Below, in pieces: positions 8,255-16,630 of a stretch of 64,000 nt of DNA. The DNA comes from DASSQJ01 sp963773655 (lineage in GTDB: Bacteria; Actinomycetota; Actinomycetes; Actinomycetales; Dermatophilaceae). Made by a program: the position numbers and the translations under genes. The notes beneath the pieces are model-generated. The model ran no database searches, was not told where the DNA came from, and saw only the letters and a list, made by a program, of their open reading frames with translations. How positions within the stretch are numbered: the first letter of the stretch is position 1; the number at the start of each line of letters is the position of its first letter. The stretch spans positions 1,644,052 through 1,708,051 of the forward strand of contig CAVZBX010000001.1 of NCBI GenBank assembly GCA_963773655.1. The letters are read 5' to 3'.

Positions 8255-10212
8255 GCACCAGCCTGGACGCCGGCTGGGTGACGCTGGAGTCGGAGCGGCT
8301 CGCGGGCCCACGAGTCTCCGAGCGCTGGCCGGAGGGTGGTGGCCTGCTCGGCGCACTGGCCACCGTCGACCACAAGCGGATCGGTCGCCGCTACATCGCC
8401 ACGGCGGCGGTCTTCTTCACGCTGGCGGGGCTGAACGCCCTGGTGATGCGCACCCAGCTGATCGGGCCCGACGCGGGGGTCGTGAGCCCGGAGCGGTACA
8501 ACCAGCTGTTCACCGTGCACGGGACGGCGATGATCTTCTTCTTCGCGACCCCGATGCTGTTCGGGTTCGGCAACTTCCTCTTCCCGCTCATGCTCGGCAC
8601 CCGCGACATGGCCTTCCCCCGCCTCAACGCCTTCGGCTACTGGGTCTTCGTCTCGGCCGGCACCCTGCTCTTCGCGAGCCTCGTCGTCGGGGTCGCACCC
8701 GACGGCGGCTGGTTCAGCTACGTCCCGCTCACCTCCGAGCGCTACTCCCCCGGGGTCAACCTCGACGTCTACTGCCTCTCGCTGCTCTTCCTCGGCGTCT
8801 CCACGACGGCCGGTGCCGTGAACTTCATCGTCACCGCGCTCAAGCTGCGGGCGCCCGGGATGACGCTGGCCCGGATGCCGGTGTTCGTCTGGGCCGTGGT
8901 CGTCACCTCCTTCATGGTGGTCTTCGCCCTGCCGCCGCTGAACACCGCGAACGTCATGCTCTTCCTCGACCGACGGTTCGGGACGCACTTCCTGGACCCG
9001 CAGCAAGGAGGGGACGCGGTGCTCTGGCAGCACCTGTTCTGGCTGTTCGGGCACCCCGACGTCTACATCATCGTGCTGCCGGCGCTGGGCATCATCTCCT
9101 CGATCGTGCCGGTCTTCTCCCGGCGTCCGATCGTGGCCTACCCGCTCATCGTGCTCGCCGCGATCGCCACCGGCGTCATCTCCTTCGGCGTCTGGGTCCA
9201 CCACATGTTCGCGGTCGGCCTGCCGCAGCTGTCGCTCTCCTTCTTCTCCGCGGCGAGCATCGTCGTCACCCTCCCGGCAGGCATCCAGATGTTCTCGTGG
9301 ATCACGACCATGCTCACCGGCCGGCTGGTGCCGTCGGTGCCGATGCTGTGGGCGATGGGCTTCGTCGCCGCGTTCGTCGTCGGCGGGGTCACCGGGGTGA
9401 TGTTCGCGGTCGTGGCCTTCGACCAGCAGGTCACCGACAGCTACTTCGTCGTCGCGCACTTCCACTACGTGCTCTTCGGCGGCGCGGTCCTGCCGATGCT
9501 CGCGGGCCTGTTCTTCTGGTGGCCGAAGATGACCGGCAGGATGACGAGCCCCCGCGGTGGACGGTGGAGCTTCTGGCTCACCTTCCTCGGGTTCAACCTC
9601 ACCTTCTTCCCCATGCACGTGAGCGGCCTGCTCGGGATGCCGCGCCGGATCTACACCTTCGAGCCCGGGCTCGGGTGGGACCTGTGGAACCTGCTCGCGA
9701 CGATCGGGGCCTACCTGCTGGCGGTGGGGCTGCTCGTCACCGTCGGCGTGTTCGTCCACTCGTGGCGGCGGGGGCCCACCGCGCCACCGGACCCGTGGGG
9801 CGGCGAGAGCCTGGAGTGGCTGACGACCTCCCCGCCCCGCACCCACAACTTCCCGGTGCTGCCGACGGTGCACAGCCTCCACCCGCTGTGGAACCGGGCC
9901 AGCCTGGACTCGGTGCTCACCGGTGCCGAGCGGGAGGACCGGGTGCTCGCCGACGGCCACGAGGTGCTCCAGACCAGCGAGCTCGACGGCGCGCCCGAGC
10001 GCCGCCTCGAGATGCCCGAGGACTCCGTCGTCCCCGCGGTCACGGCGGCCGCGCTCCTCACCGCGGTGGTGGCCCTGCTGCTCGGTGCGACCGTCGTCGC
10101 CGCCGTCGCCGTGGTGGGCACCGCGGCCGCGATCGGGTACTGGTTGTGGCCGTTCCCCGGCCCCCGTGAGGCGCTCGAGGAGCCGGTGCCGCACCCGGAG
10201 CGGGTCTCGTGA
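8251..10212 (+). CDS. ctaD: Cytochrome c oxidase subunit I
   Basis: A 653-residue heme-copper oxidase catalytic subunit with about 12 core helices. Visible ligands are H90 (low-spin heme a), H268 with cross-linked Y272 in HPDVY, H317/H318 (CuB), and H403/H405 in VAHFHYV (heme a3 and heme a). Residues 575-640 add a hydrophobic pair of segments after a soluble linker, resembling a fused subunit IV-like extension. It reduces O2 to water with proton pumping. GTG start overlapping ctaC; its own stop overlaps ctaE (GTGA), so cta genes are translationally coupled. Confidence 0.95.
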   Translation: MSTSLDAGWVTLESERLAGPRVSERWPEGGGLLGALATVDHKRIGRRYIATAAVFFTLAGLNALVMRTQLIGPDAGVVSPERYNQLFTVHGTAMIFFFATPMLFGFGNFLFPLMLGTRDMAFPRLNAFGYWVFVSAGTLLFASLVVGVAPDGGWFSYVPLTSERYSPGVNLDVYCLSLLFLGVSTTAGAVNFIVTALKLRAPGMTLARMPVFVWAVVVTSFMVVFALPPLNTANVMLFLDRRFGTHFLDPQQGGDAVLWQHLFWLFGHPDVYIIVLPALGIISSIVPVFSRRPIVAYPLIVLAAIATGVISFGVWVHHMFAVGLPQLSLSFFSAASIVVTLPAGIQMFSWITTMLTGRLVPSVPMLWAMGFVAAFVVGGVTGVMFAVVAFDQQVTDSYFVVAHFHYVLFGGAVLPMLAGLFFWWPKMTGRMTSPRGGRWSFWLTFLGFNLTFFPMHVSGLLGMPRRIYTFEPGLGWDLWNLLATIGAYLLAVGLLVTVGVFVHSWRRGPTAPPDPWGGESLEWLTTSPPRTHNFPVLPTVHSLHPLWNRASLDSVLTGAEREDRVLADGHEVLQTSELDGAPERRLEMPEDSVVPAVTAAALLTAVVALLLGATVVAAVAVVGTAAAIGYWLWPFPGPREALEEPVPHPERVS

Positions 10213-10854
10213 CCTCGCTCGACGCGCTCCGCGCGGCACCCGGCGCGGTGGAGCGGCCGGGGGCGCTCGCCGCGGAGGCGCCCCGAGGGCGCCCGACCGG
10301 TGAGTGGGGGATGTTCCTCTTCGTCGCGACCGAGGCAACGCTCTTCGCCTGTCTGCTCGCCAGCTACTTCTACGTGCGCTTCACCCACGGCGGGCCCTGG
10401 CCCCCCGAGGGCATCGAGGAGCCCACGCTGCTCAAGCCCGCTGGTGATGACGGGGATCCTGCATCGCGAGCAGCGCGACGATGGTGGTCGCCGACCTCGG
10501 CATCCGGCGCGGGCACCCGCGAGGCTGGTGCTGGGGGTCGCCGCGACCATGGTGCTCGGGGGGGCCTTCCTCGTCCTCCAGGGGCTGGAGTACAGCGAGA
10601 AGCTGGCCACCTTCACCTGGACGACGAACGCCTACGGGTCCTTCTTCTTCACGATCACCGGCTTCCACGGGTTCCACGTCGCGGTGGGGCTGGTGATGCT
10701 CGGGTACACCGAGGTGGCGGCGCTGCGCGGCAAGTTCACCCGCGGCCGGCACGAACGCGTGCGGATGGTGTCGGTCTACTGGCACTTCGTCGACGTCGTC
10801 TGGGTCGCCGTGCTGACCTCCCTCTACCTGCTCGCCCAGGCGGGGGGTGGTTGA
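10209..10854 (+). CDS. ctaE: Cytochrome c oxidase subunit III, frameshifted
   Basis: The N-terminal part (GEWGMFLFVATEATLFACLL) and C-terminal part (GFHGFHVAVGL, VYWHFVDVVWV) are clear subunit III sequence but lie in different frames. Between about 10440 and 10520 three single-base shifts are needed: after LLKP to LVMTGIL, then to IASSATMVVADLGIRRGHP, then to ARLVLG. Every segment keeps family motifs, so the protein is probably intact in the organism and the read contains indels. The GTG start overlaps ctaD and the stop lies two bases before the CtaG-like gene. Subunit III supports proton uptake in the oxidase. Confidence 0.85.
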
Positions 10855-10856
10855 CG

Positions 10857-12266
10857 ATGTCCGACGTCCCCGACACCCGAGCCGCTGCCGCTGCCCCGGC
10901 GGGGCCCCGCCGCACCGCGGGGGCCGCGCTCGTGTGGTTCGCCGTGCTCGGCGGCTTCCTCGCCTGGGGCCTGCACCTGCTCGTCGCCTGGTTCGTCACC
11001 GAGGTGGTCTGCGTCCAGGGCCGCGACGAGGTCGCGGGCCTGGGGCTGCGCTGGGTCGCGGCCATCGCCACGGTCCTGCCCGGCCTCGTCGCCGTCGCGG
11101 CGCTCGTCGTCGCCCGCCGGGCGGGCCGCACCCTCGCCGGCGCGGACGACGCGGACCCGAAGGTGGCGCGGGCGCGGTTCCTCGTGCTCATCGGCGGGTG
11201 GCTCAGCGCACTGAGTCTGGTCATGATCGTCTTCGGCGCCGTCGCGGTGGCCACCCTCCCCGTGTGCGGGGCGACCGGCCTGTCCGTCGTCGGGGCGGCC
11301 GTGGTCGGCTCGGGAGGCCCGGGGCGCACCATGGTCCACGCGCTCGCGGTGGTCCCCGCCCACGGGGCGCCGTCCCCCGGGAGCGGCCCCGACGTGTTTG
11401 CGGTCGCCCTCCTCGCCGGCCTGGCGCTGTGGGTGGCCGCGCATCTCCTGGGCACCTCCCGGTGCGCCGGCCGCACCCCTTCGCTCCGGGGTGGCGTGCG
11501 GCGCACCGGCACCGGGCGCCTGCTGGCGTTCGTCGCGGCGGTGGCGGTCCTCGCCGCGGCCCTCGGACCGTGGGCGGAGCAGCTCGCGCAGCGCAGCCTC
11601 GCCGCCCACATGGGGCAGCACATGCTCCTCCTCGTCGTGGCCGCACCGCTGCTCGCGGCGGCGGCTCCCGGTACCCCGCTCGTGCTGGTCCTCCCGGTCG
11701 GGGCCCGCCGCCGGGTGGCCGCAGCCCGGCACCGGCTGCGACGGGCCCCGGGCCTGCGCGGCCTCTCGAGCCCCCTCGGGGCGTGGCTGCTCAGCGTCGT
11801 CACGCTCTGGCTGTGGCACCTCCCCCCGCTGTACGAGGCCGCCCTGGGGTCCGAGCTCCTCCACGTGCTCGAGCACGCGAGCTTCCTCCTCGGCGCCTGG
11901 GCGTTCTGGTGGTACGTGCTCCACGAGGGCCCGGCGCGGCTCCGCGGAGGGGCTGCGGTCCTCTTCGTCTTCGCCGCCACGCTGCCCGGTGCCGCCCTGG
12001 GTGCGGTGCTGACGTTCGCGCAGGCGCCGCTGTACCCGACCCAGGCCGCCGGTGCCGCCCGGGCCGGGCTCGACCCGCTGACGGACCAGCAGCTGGCGGG
12101 CCTGGTGATGTGGGTGCCGCCCGACGTCGTCTACCTCGCGGTCACGGTGGCCCTGGTGCTGCCCTGGCTCGCCCGGCTCGCCGGGGACGAGGCCGGCGAC
12201 GAGGCCGCCGACCGCGTTCTCCCACCCGCCCCGGTGGGCGGGCCCGGCCTGCAGGAGGCACCGTGA
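10857..12266 (+). CDS. CtaG-like cytochrome oxidase assembly membrane protein with extra N-terminal membrane domain
   Basis: A 469-residue polytopic protein. The C-terminal 280 residues match the caa3_CtaG (copper-delivery/assembly) family, with HMGQHMLLLVVAAPLLA, WLWHLPPLYEAAL and LEHASFLLGAWAFWW, whose histidines may bind copper. The N-terminal about 165 residues carry about four membrane helices (FAVLGGFLAWGLHLLVAW and others) and resemble the separate small membrane protein often encoded beside ctaE. Fusion could be real or the result of a lost stop or indel around 11330-11400. ATG two bases after ctaE. It probably helps metallate CtaC/CtaD. Confidence 0.75.
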   Translation: MSDVPDTRAAAAAPAGPRRTAGAALVWFAVLGGFLAWGLHLLVAWFVTEVVCVQGRDEVAGLGLRWVAAIATVLPGLVAVAALVVARRAGRTLAGADDADPKVARARFLVLIGGWLSALSLVMIVFGAVAVATLPVCGATGLSVVGAAVVGSGGPGRTMVHALAVVPAHGAPSPGSGPDVFAVALLAGLALWVAAHLLGTSRCAGRTPSLRGGVRRTGTGRLLAFVAAVAVLAAALGPWAEQLAQRSLAAHMGQHMLLLVVAAPLLAAAAPGTPLVLVLPVGARRRVAAARHRLRRAPGLRGLSSPLGAWLLSVVTLWLWHLPPLYEAALGSELLHVLEHASFLLGAWAFWWYVLHEGPARLRGGAAVLFVFAATLPGAALGAVLTFAQAPLYPTQAAGAARAGLDPLTDQQLAGLVMWVPPDVVYLAVTVALVLPWLARLAGDEAGDEAADRVLPPAPVGGPGLQEAP

Positions 12267-12685
12267 CGGGCACCCGAGCCGATCGAGCGCACCCCGGGAC
12301 GGTCTCCCGCCTCGTGGTGGCGGTGGCCCTCGCCTCGGCGGCCGCGGTCGCCCTGCTCGCCGGGTGTGGTGAGGACGTGCGCACCAGCGGTGCGGTCGTC
12401 CCCGGTGGCCACCCGGAGCGCGGCGCCGAGCTGATCCGGTCCTACGGGTGCGCCAGCTGCCACACCGTCGCCGGGGTCCCGGGGGCGGACGCCGACGTCG
12501 GCCCTCCCCTCACCGACTTCGGCGAGCGCGGCTACATCGCCGGTGAGCTCGTCAACGACCCCGACAACCTCCAGCGCTGGATCCGCGACCCGCAGGCGGT
12601 CGAGCCCGGCACGGTGATGCCGGACCTCGGGGTCACCGAGGAGGACGCCCGGGACATCGCGGCCTACCTCCTGGGGCAGCGGTGA
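12263..12685 (+). CDS. Monoheme cytochrome c lipoprotein
   Basis: A 140-residue exported protein. Its signal peptide ends at LLAGC (lipobox Cys35), so it is membrane-tethered on the outer face. One CASCH heme site is at residues 63-67 and a distal methionine lies in the TVMPDLG stretch. The fold is a single small cytochrome c as in the CtaC tail. GTG start overlaps the preceding stop (GTGA), and its stop overlaps the qcrC start in the same way. Its position between the oxidase and bc1 genes suggests an electron carrier between QcrC and CtaC. That role is inferred from context. Confidence 0.85.
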   Translation: MTGTRADRAHPGTVSRLVVAVALASAAAVALLAGCGEDVRTSGAVVPGGHPERGAELIRSYGCASCHTVAGVPGADADVGPPLTDFGERGYIAGELVNDPDNLQRWIRDPQAVEPGTVMPDLGVTEEDARDIAAYLLGQR

Positions 12686-13533
12686 GCACCGGACGGGTGC
12701 GGAGCACCGGCCGGAGCCGGTGGCGCGCGCCGGCCGTGGCCCTGGCCGTCGTGGCCGCGGCCGGCGCGGGCACCGCGGCACTCGGTGACGAGGTCGTCGC
12801 CGCGCCCCGTCCCGCCGCGACGACACCGCCCGTGCCCGCCGTGTCCCCGCCCGTGGGGCGCCCGGGGGTCGAGCCGGTCCCGCCGGGCGGCACCGCGCTG
12901 GAGCGCGGCAGGCTCCTCTACGGCGCCAACTGCGCGAGCTGCCACGGCCAGACGGCCGAGGGCACCGGCCGCGGGCCGGACCTGCGGTCGGTCGGGACGG
13001 CGAGCACCGACTTCCAGCTGCGGACCGGCAGGATGCCCGTCGCCGAGCCCGACGAGCAGCCCCGCTCCGGCCCGCCGGCGTTCGGCCCCGACGACATCGA
13101 GGCACTCGTCGCCTACGTCGGGTCGCTCGGCGACGGGTCGGGGCCGTCGATCCCGGTGCTCGGCGCCGGCGACGCCGCGCGCGGGCGCACGGTCTACCTC
13201 GCCAACTGCGCGGCCTGCCACTCCTCCAGCGGTGTCGGCGCGGCCCTCCCGTCCGGCCACGTCGCACCGTCCCTGCTCGACACGGCCACGACGCAGCTCG
13301 GTGAGGCGGTGCGCACCGGCCCCGGGCTGATGCCCCAGTTCCCCGACACGCTCCTGTCGGACGCCGACGTCGCCGACGTCGCCGCCTACGTCGACGACCT
13401 CGCTGAGCGCCGGGACCAGGGCGGGTGGCCGCTCGGTGGCATCGGGCCGGTCCCCGAGGGCGCGGTCGGGTGGGTGCTCGGCCTCGGCACGCTGCTCGTC
13501 GTCATCCGGCTCCTCGGCAGGCGGGCCGAGTGA
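12682..13533 (+). CDS. qcrC: Diheme cytochrome c subunit of bc1 complex (QcrC)
   Basis: A 283-residue protein with an N-terminal signal/anchor (about residues 15-35), a proline-rich spacer, and two cytochrome c domains with CASCH at 84-88 and CAACH at 176-180. A single C-terminal membrane anchor follows (VGWVLGLGTLLVVIRLL). This is the standard actinobacterial QcrC that replaces both cytochrome c1 and soluble cytochrome c in the bcc-aa3 supercomplex. It lies directly before qcrA and qcrB, with one-base and four-base overlaps. Confidence 0.93.
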   Translation: MSTGRVRSTGRSRWRAPAVALAVVAAAGAGTAALGDEVVAAPRPAATTPPVPAVSPPVGRPGVEPVPPGGTALERGRLLYGANCASCHGQTAEGTGRGPDLRSVGTASTDFQLRTGRMPVAEPDEQPRSGPPAFGPDDIEALVAYVGSLGDGSGPSIPVLGAGDAARGRTVYLANCAACHSSSGVGAALPSGHVAPSLLDTATTQLGEAVRTGPGLMPQFPDTLLSDADVADVAAYVDDLAERRDQGGWPLGGIGPVPEGAVGWVLGLGTLLVVIRLLGRRAE

Positions 13534-14414
13534 TGCGGTGGCGCACCCCGGGCGCGCCGCGGCGCGACCAGCTGCCCCGCGGTCCGCAGCGGCGCGCGGC
13601 GGCCGGCTTCGCCCTGACCCTGGCCGGCGCGCTCGGGTTCGGGTGGGCGCACCTGGCCGGTGCGGACGTGCGCTGGCTGGGCGCCACCCTCGCCCTCTCC
13701 CTCGCCGGGCTGTCGTACGGACTGGCCGCCTGGAGCCGGCTGCTGCCCCCGGGGCCGGTCGTGGAGGAACGCGAGCCGATGCGCTCGCCCCCGGCCGACC
13801 GCCGCGCGCTGGCAGCGGACCTGGGCACCGCCGACGGCGCCATCGTCTCGGCCCCGCTGCCACGGCGCCTGCTCACCGCGGCGCTGTCCGTGCTCGGCCT
13901 CGCTCTCCTCGTCCCCCTCCGGGCCCTGCGCGGGCCGGGCCCGTCCCCGCAGGAGGCCCTGCCCCGCACGGCGTGGGCTCCCGGCGTCCGGGTGGTCACC
14001 CGCGACGGCGCACCCGTGCGCCTCGAGGACCTCGTCGTCGGAACGGCCGTCACCGTGCACCCCGAGGGCCACGTCGACGACGCCGACGCCGGGGTGCTGC
14101 TGCTGCGCCTCCCCGCCGACCGGCTGCGGCTGCCCCCGGAACGGAGCGGGTGGACCGTCGGCGGGGTGGTCGGCTACTCGAAGCTCTGCACGCACGCCGG
14201 GTGCCCGGTCGGGCTCTACGCCGAGACCACGGGTCAGCTGCTCTGCCCCTGCCACCAGTCGGTCTTCGACGCCTACGCGGGCGCCGAGCCGGTCTTCGGG
14301 CCCGCGGCCAGGCCGCTCCCGCAGCTTCCCCTCGCCCTCGACGACGACGGTGTGCTCGTGGCCACCGGCGACTTCCCCACCCCGCCGGGCCCCGGCTACT
14401 GGAGGACCTCGTGA
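13533..14414 (+). CDS. qcrA: Rieske iron-sulfur subunit QcrA
   Basis: A 293-residue protein with hydrophobic segments in the first about 130 residues (about 22-40, 48-66, 112-130), as in three-helix actinobacterial QcrA. A C-terminal Rieske domain carries the [2Fe-2S] ligands C219/H221 in CTHAGC and C238/H241 in CPCHQ, with the disulfide cysteines C224 and C240. It carries electrons from quinol to QcrC. ATG overlaps the qcrC stop by one base (TGATG). Confidence 0.95.
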   Translation: MRWRTPGAPRRDQLPRGPQRRAAAGFALTLAGALGFGWAHLAGADVRWLGATLALSLAGLSYGLAAWSRLLPPGPVVEEREPMRSPPADRRALAADLGTADGAIVSAPLPRRLLTAALSVLGLALLVPLRALRGPGPSPQEALPRTAWAPGVRVVTRDGAPVRLEDLVVGTAVTVHPEGHVDDADAGVLLLRLPADRLRLPPERSGWTVGGVVGYSKLCTHAGCPVGLYAETTGQLLCPCHQSVFDAYAGAEPVFGPAARPLPQLPLALDDDGVLVATGDFPTPPGPGYWRTS

Positions 14415-15880
14415 TCCCCCGGCTGCTCGCCCGGCGGACCGGCGAGTGGTTCGACGACCGGTTGCGGCTGTCGAGGGCCACCCGCAAGGCGGTGGGCAAG
14501 GTCTTCCCCGAGCACTGGTCGTTCATGCTCGGCGAGATCGCCCTCTACTCCTTCGTCGTGCTCCTCGTCACCGGCACCTACCTCACCTTCTTCTTCGACG
14601 CGACGACCGCCGAGCGTGAGTACCTCGGCAGCTACGCACCGCTGCACGGCGCGGAGGTGTCCGGGGCGTACGCGTCCACCGTGGAGCTGAGCTTCGACGT
14701 CCAGGGTGGGCTCCTCGTCCGCCAGGTCCACCACTGGGCGGCGCTCCTCTTCGTCGCCGCCGCGGTCGTGCACCTCTGCCGGATCCTGCTCACCGCCGCC
14801 TTCCGGCACCCCCGCGAGCTCAACTGGGTCGTCGGGGTGACCCTGCTGCTGCTCGCCGTGCTCAACGGCTTCACCGGCTACTCGCTGCCCGACGACCTGC
14901 TCTCCGGGACGGGGCTGCGGATCGCCTCCGCCGTGGTGCTCTCGATCCCCCTCGTCGGACCCTGGCTGCAGTTCCTCGTCTTCGGCGGCGAGTTCCCCGG
15001 CGAGGCCCTGGAGCAACGGCTGTTCGTCGCGCACGTGCTCCTCGTGCCCGCCCTCATCGTCGCCCTCGTCACCGTCCACATGGCGGTGCTGGTCCGCCAG
15101 AAGCACACCCAGTTCCGCGGGCCCGGGCGGCGGCAGACCAACGTCGTCGGCGCCCGGATGTGGCCGACGTACGCCGTGCGCTCGTTGTCGCTCCTCGCGG
15201 GGGTCGGCGCAGTGCTCGTCGCCCTCGGCGGGCTCGTGCAGATCAACCCGGTGTGGCTGTGGGGACCGTTCGAGCCGAACCTCGCCACCTCACCCGCCCA
15301 GCCGGACTGGTACGTCGGCTGGGTCGACGGCGCCCTGCGCCTCCTGCCCCCGTGGGAGTTCCGGGTGGCCGGCTACCTCGTTCCCAACGTCTTCTGGGCC
15401 GGCGTGGTCCTGCCCGCCCTCACCTTCGCCGTGCTCTACGCCTGGCCGTGGATCGACCGCCGGATCACCGGCGACCGTGCCGGGCACCACCTCCTGGAGG
15501 AGCCCCGCCGACGTCCGTTCCGCGTCGCGGTGCTCGTCGGTGCGGTCACCTTCCTCGGGATGCTGCTGCTGGCGGGGGCGGAGGACATCGCCGCCCGCTT
15601 GTGGGGGGTGCCGGTGCGCGACCTGGTCCGCGTCATGCGGGTGGCCACCCTGGTGGTGCCGGCGCTCGCCGCCGGCCTCGCCTACCTCGTCACCCGGCGG
15701 CTGCTGAGGTCCCGGGCCCCGTCGCTGGCGCGGATGCCGTGGACCACGCCGCGTGACGAGCCGGACGCCCCCCGCCCGGGCGACGTCGGAGCCGGGAGCG
15801 CGGACGGGCACCCCGGGTCGGACGACGACCTGCGCCCGCCACCGGTGTCACCGCCCCGGGTGGGGGGCGGTCGTGGTTGA
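14411..15880 (+). CDS. qcrB: Cytochrome b subunit QcrB
   Basis: A 489-residue membrane protein with heme-ligand histidines in helices II and IV (VRQVHHWAALLFVAAAVVH; FVAHVLLV with TVHMAVL). A PDWY motif (about residue 301) stands for the quinol-oxidation site PEWY loop, followed by C-terminal helices and a Pro/Gly/Asp-rich cytoplasmic tail. The GTG start overlaps qcrA by four bases. With QcrA and QcrC it forms the menaquinol:cytochrome c reductase feeding the caa3 oxidase upstream. Confidence 0.95.
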   Translation: MIPRLLARRTGEWFDDRLRLSRATRKAVGKVFPEHWSFMLGEIALYSFVVLLVTGTYLTFFFDATTAEREYLGSYAPLHGAEVSGAYASTVELSFDVQGGLLVRQVHHWAALLFVAAAVVHLCRILLTAAFRHPRELNWVVGVTLLLLAVLNGFTGYSLPDDLLSGTGLRIASAVVLSIPLVGPWLQFLVFGGEFPGEALEQRLFVAHVLLVPALIVALVTVHMAVLVRQKHTQFRGPGRRQTNVVGARMWPTYAVRSLSLLAGVGAVLVALGGLVQINPVWLWGPFEPNLATSPAQPDWYVGWVDGALRLLPPWEFRVAGYLVPNVFWAGVVLPALTFAVLYAWPWIDRRITGDRAGHHLLEEPRRRPFRVAVLVGAVTFLGMLLLAGAEDIAARLWGVPVRDLVRVMRVATLVVPALAAGLAYLVTRRLLRSRAPSLARMPWTTPRDEPDAPRPGDVGAGSADGHPGSDDDLRPPPVSPPRVGGGRG

Positions 15881-16184
15881 GTCGACCGGGGTGCTCTCGG
15901 TGCACCGCGAGGGGGAGCTGTGGCGGTGGCTCCACGAGGAGCGCGGCCCGCACGGGGCCCCGCAGCGGCTGTGGTCCTCGATCGCCTTCGCCGACCGGGA
16001 GTCCGCCGTGGAGGCGGCCCGGACGGCCTACCCCGAGGCCGTGCTGGCGGAGCCGCCCCCGCCACGCGGCCGCGGCCGCCGTCTCGCCGTGGCGGCCGCC
16101 ACGATCGCGGTGCTCCTCGTGCTCCGGGCGCGGCGGGGTCGGGAGCGCCGGGTCACCACCTCCCCAGGTCGTCCACGCGCCTGA
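15873..16184 (+). CDS. Small membrane-anchored hypothetical protein
   Basis: A 103-residue protein starting with GTG eight bases before the qcrB stop. The first about 55 residues form a soluble domain (EGELWRWLHEERGPHG, then AFADRESAVEAARTAYPE) that loosely resembles the short DUF1508/YegP repeat fold. A single hydrophobic helix (LAVAAATIAVLLVLRA) and an Arg-rich tail follow. The family is not recognised with certainty. Its coupling to qcrB suggests a respiratory accessory role, but no function can be assigned. Confidence 0.55.
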   Translation: MVESTGVLSVHREGELWRWLHEERGPHGAPQRLWSSIAFADRESAVEAARTAYPEAVLAEPPPPRGRGRRLAVAAATIAVLLVLRARRGRERRVTTSPGRPRA

Positions 16185-16407
16185 GCCGACGCCGGCGCGC
16201 CCTCGCCGCCCTGAGCGCCCGGACCAGGCGCCGCTCCCGGGCGAGGAGCGAGAGCACCTCGGGATTGATCGTCCGGGTCCCGGGGCGCCGCCCCTCCACC
16301 AGCGTGGGCGCCCGCCGGAGCTGCTCGGTGATGTCGCCCAGCTCGGCGACCAGCTCCTCGACGGTGCGATCGGTGCGGTCGGTGGTTCCGTGCCGGGTCA
16401 CGTCCAC
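16153..16407 (-). CDS. Hypothetical protein, Arg/Leu-rich helical
   Basis: An 84-residue reading frame with coherent amphipathic helical content (VEELVAELGDITEQLRR; LLARERRLVRALRAARAR). It overlaps the convergent small membrane gene by 32 bases at the 3' end. No family recognised. It could be a small DNA- or RNA-associated basic protein, but this rests only on composition. Confidence 0.45.
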   Translation of the reverse strand: MDVTRHGTTDRTDRTVEELVAELGDITEQLRRAPTLVEGRRPGTRTINPEVLSLLARERRLVRALRAARARRRRLRRVDDLGRW

Positions 16408-16556
16408 GGCTCGTCCCCTTCGTCGGGCACCCGTCCTCGGCGGGCGCCTCCCCGTCGTAGGCCGGGGATCACGGTGTCCCTCGCTGTCGGAGCCACTGGA
16501 GGACTACCCGGCGCCGCCGGCGCCAAACGGGTGGCGACAGGGCGGGCCGGTCCGGT

Positions 16557-16581
16557 GGTTGGCAGCGCGCCGGCGGGGTAG
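16557..16581 (+). promoter_or_regulatory. SigB-like promoter candidate for the sugar epimerase gene
   Basis: GGTT-N15-GGGTAG ends 50 bases upstream of the ATG at 16631. Same pattern as upstream of fdh, poxB and a GAF-ANTAR gene. By eye only. Confidence 0.4.
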
Positions 16582-16630
16582 GACATGCGCGAACCGGGGT
16601 CGTCCGGACCCTGCCGCGGAGGAGGAGCGA

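Noticed and set aside
7633..10338. 901-codon minus-strand frame opposite ctaD
   Set aside because: Composition typical of antisense GC-rich shadow; ctaC and ctaD on the plus strand have full catalytic motifs.
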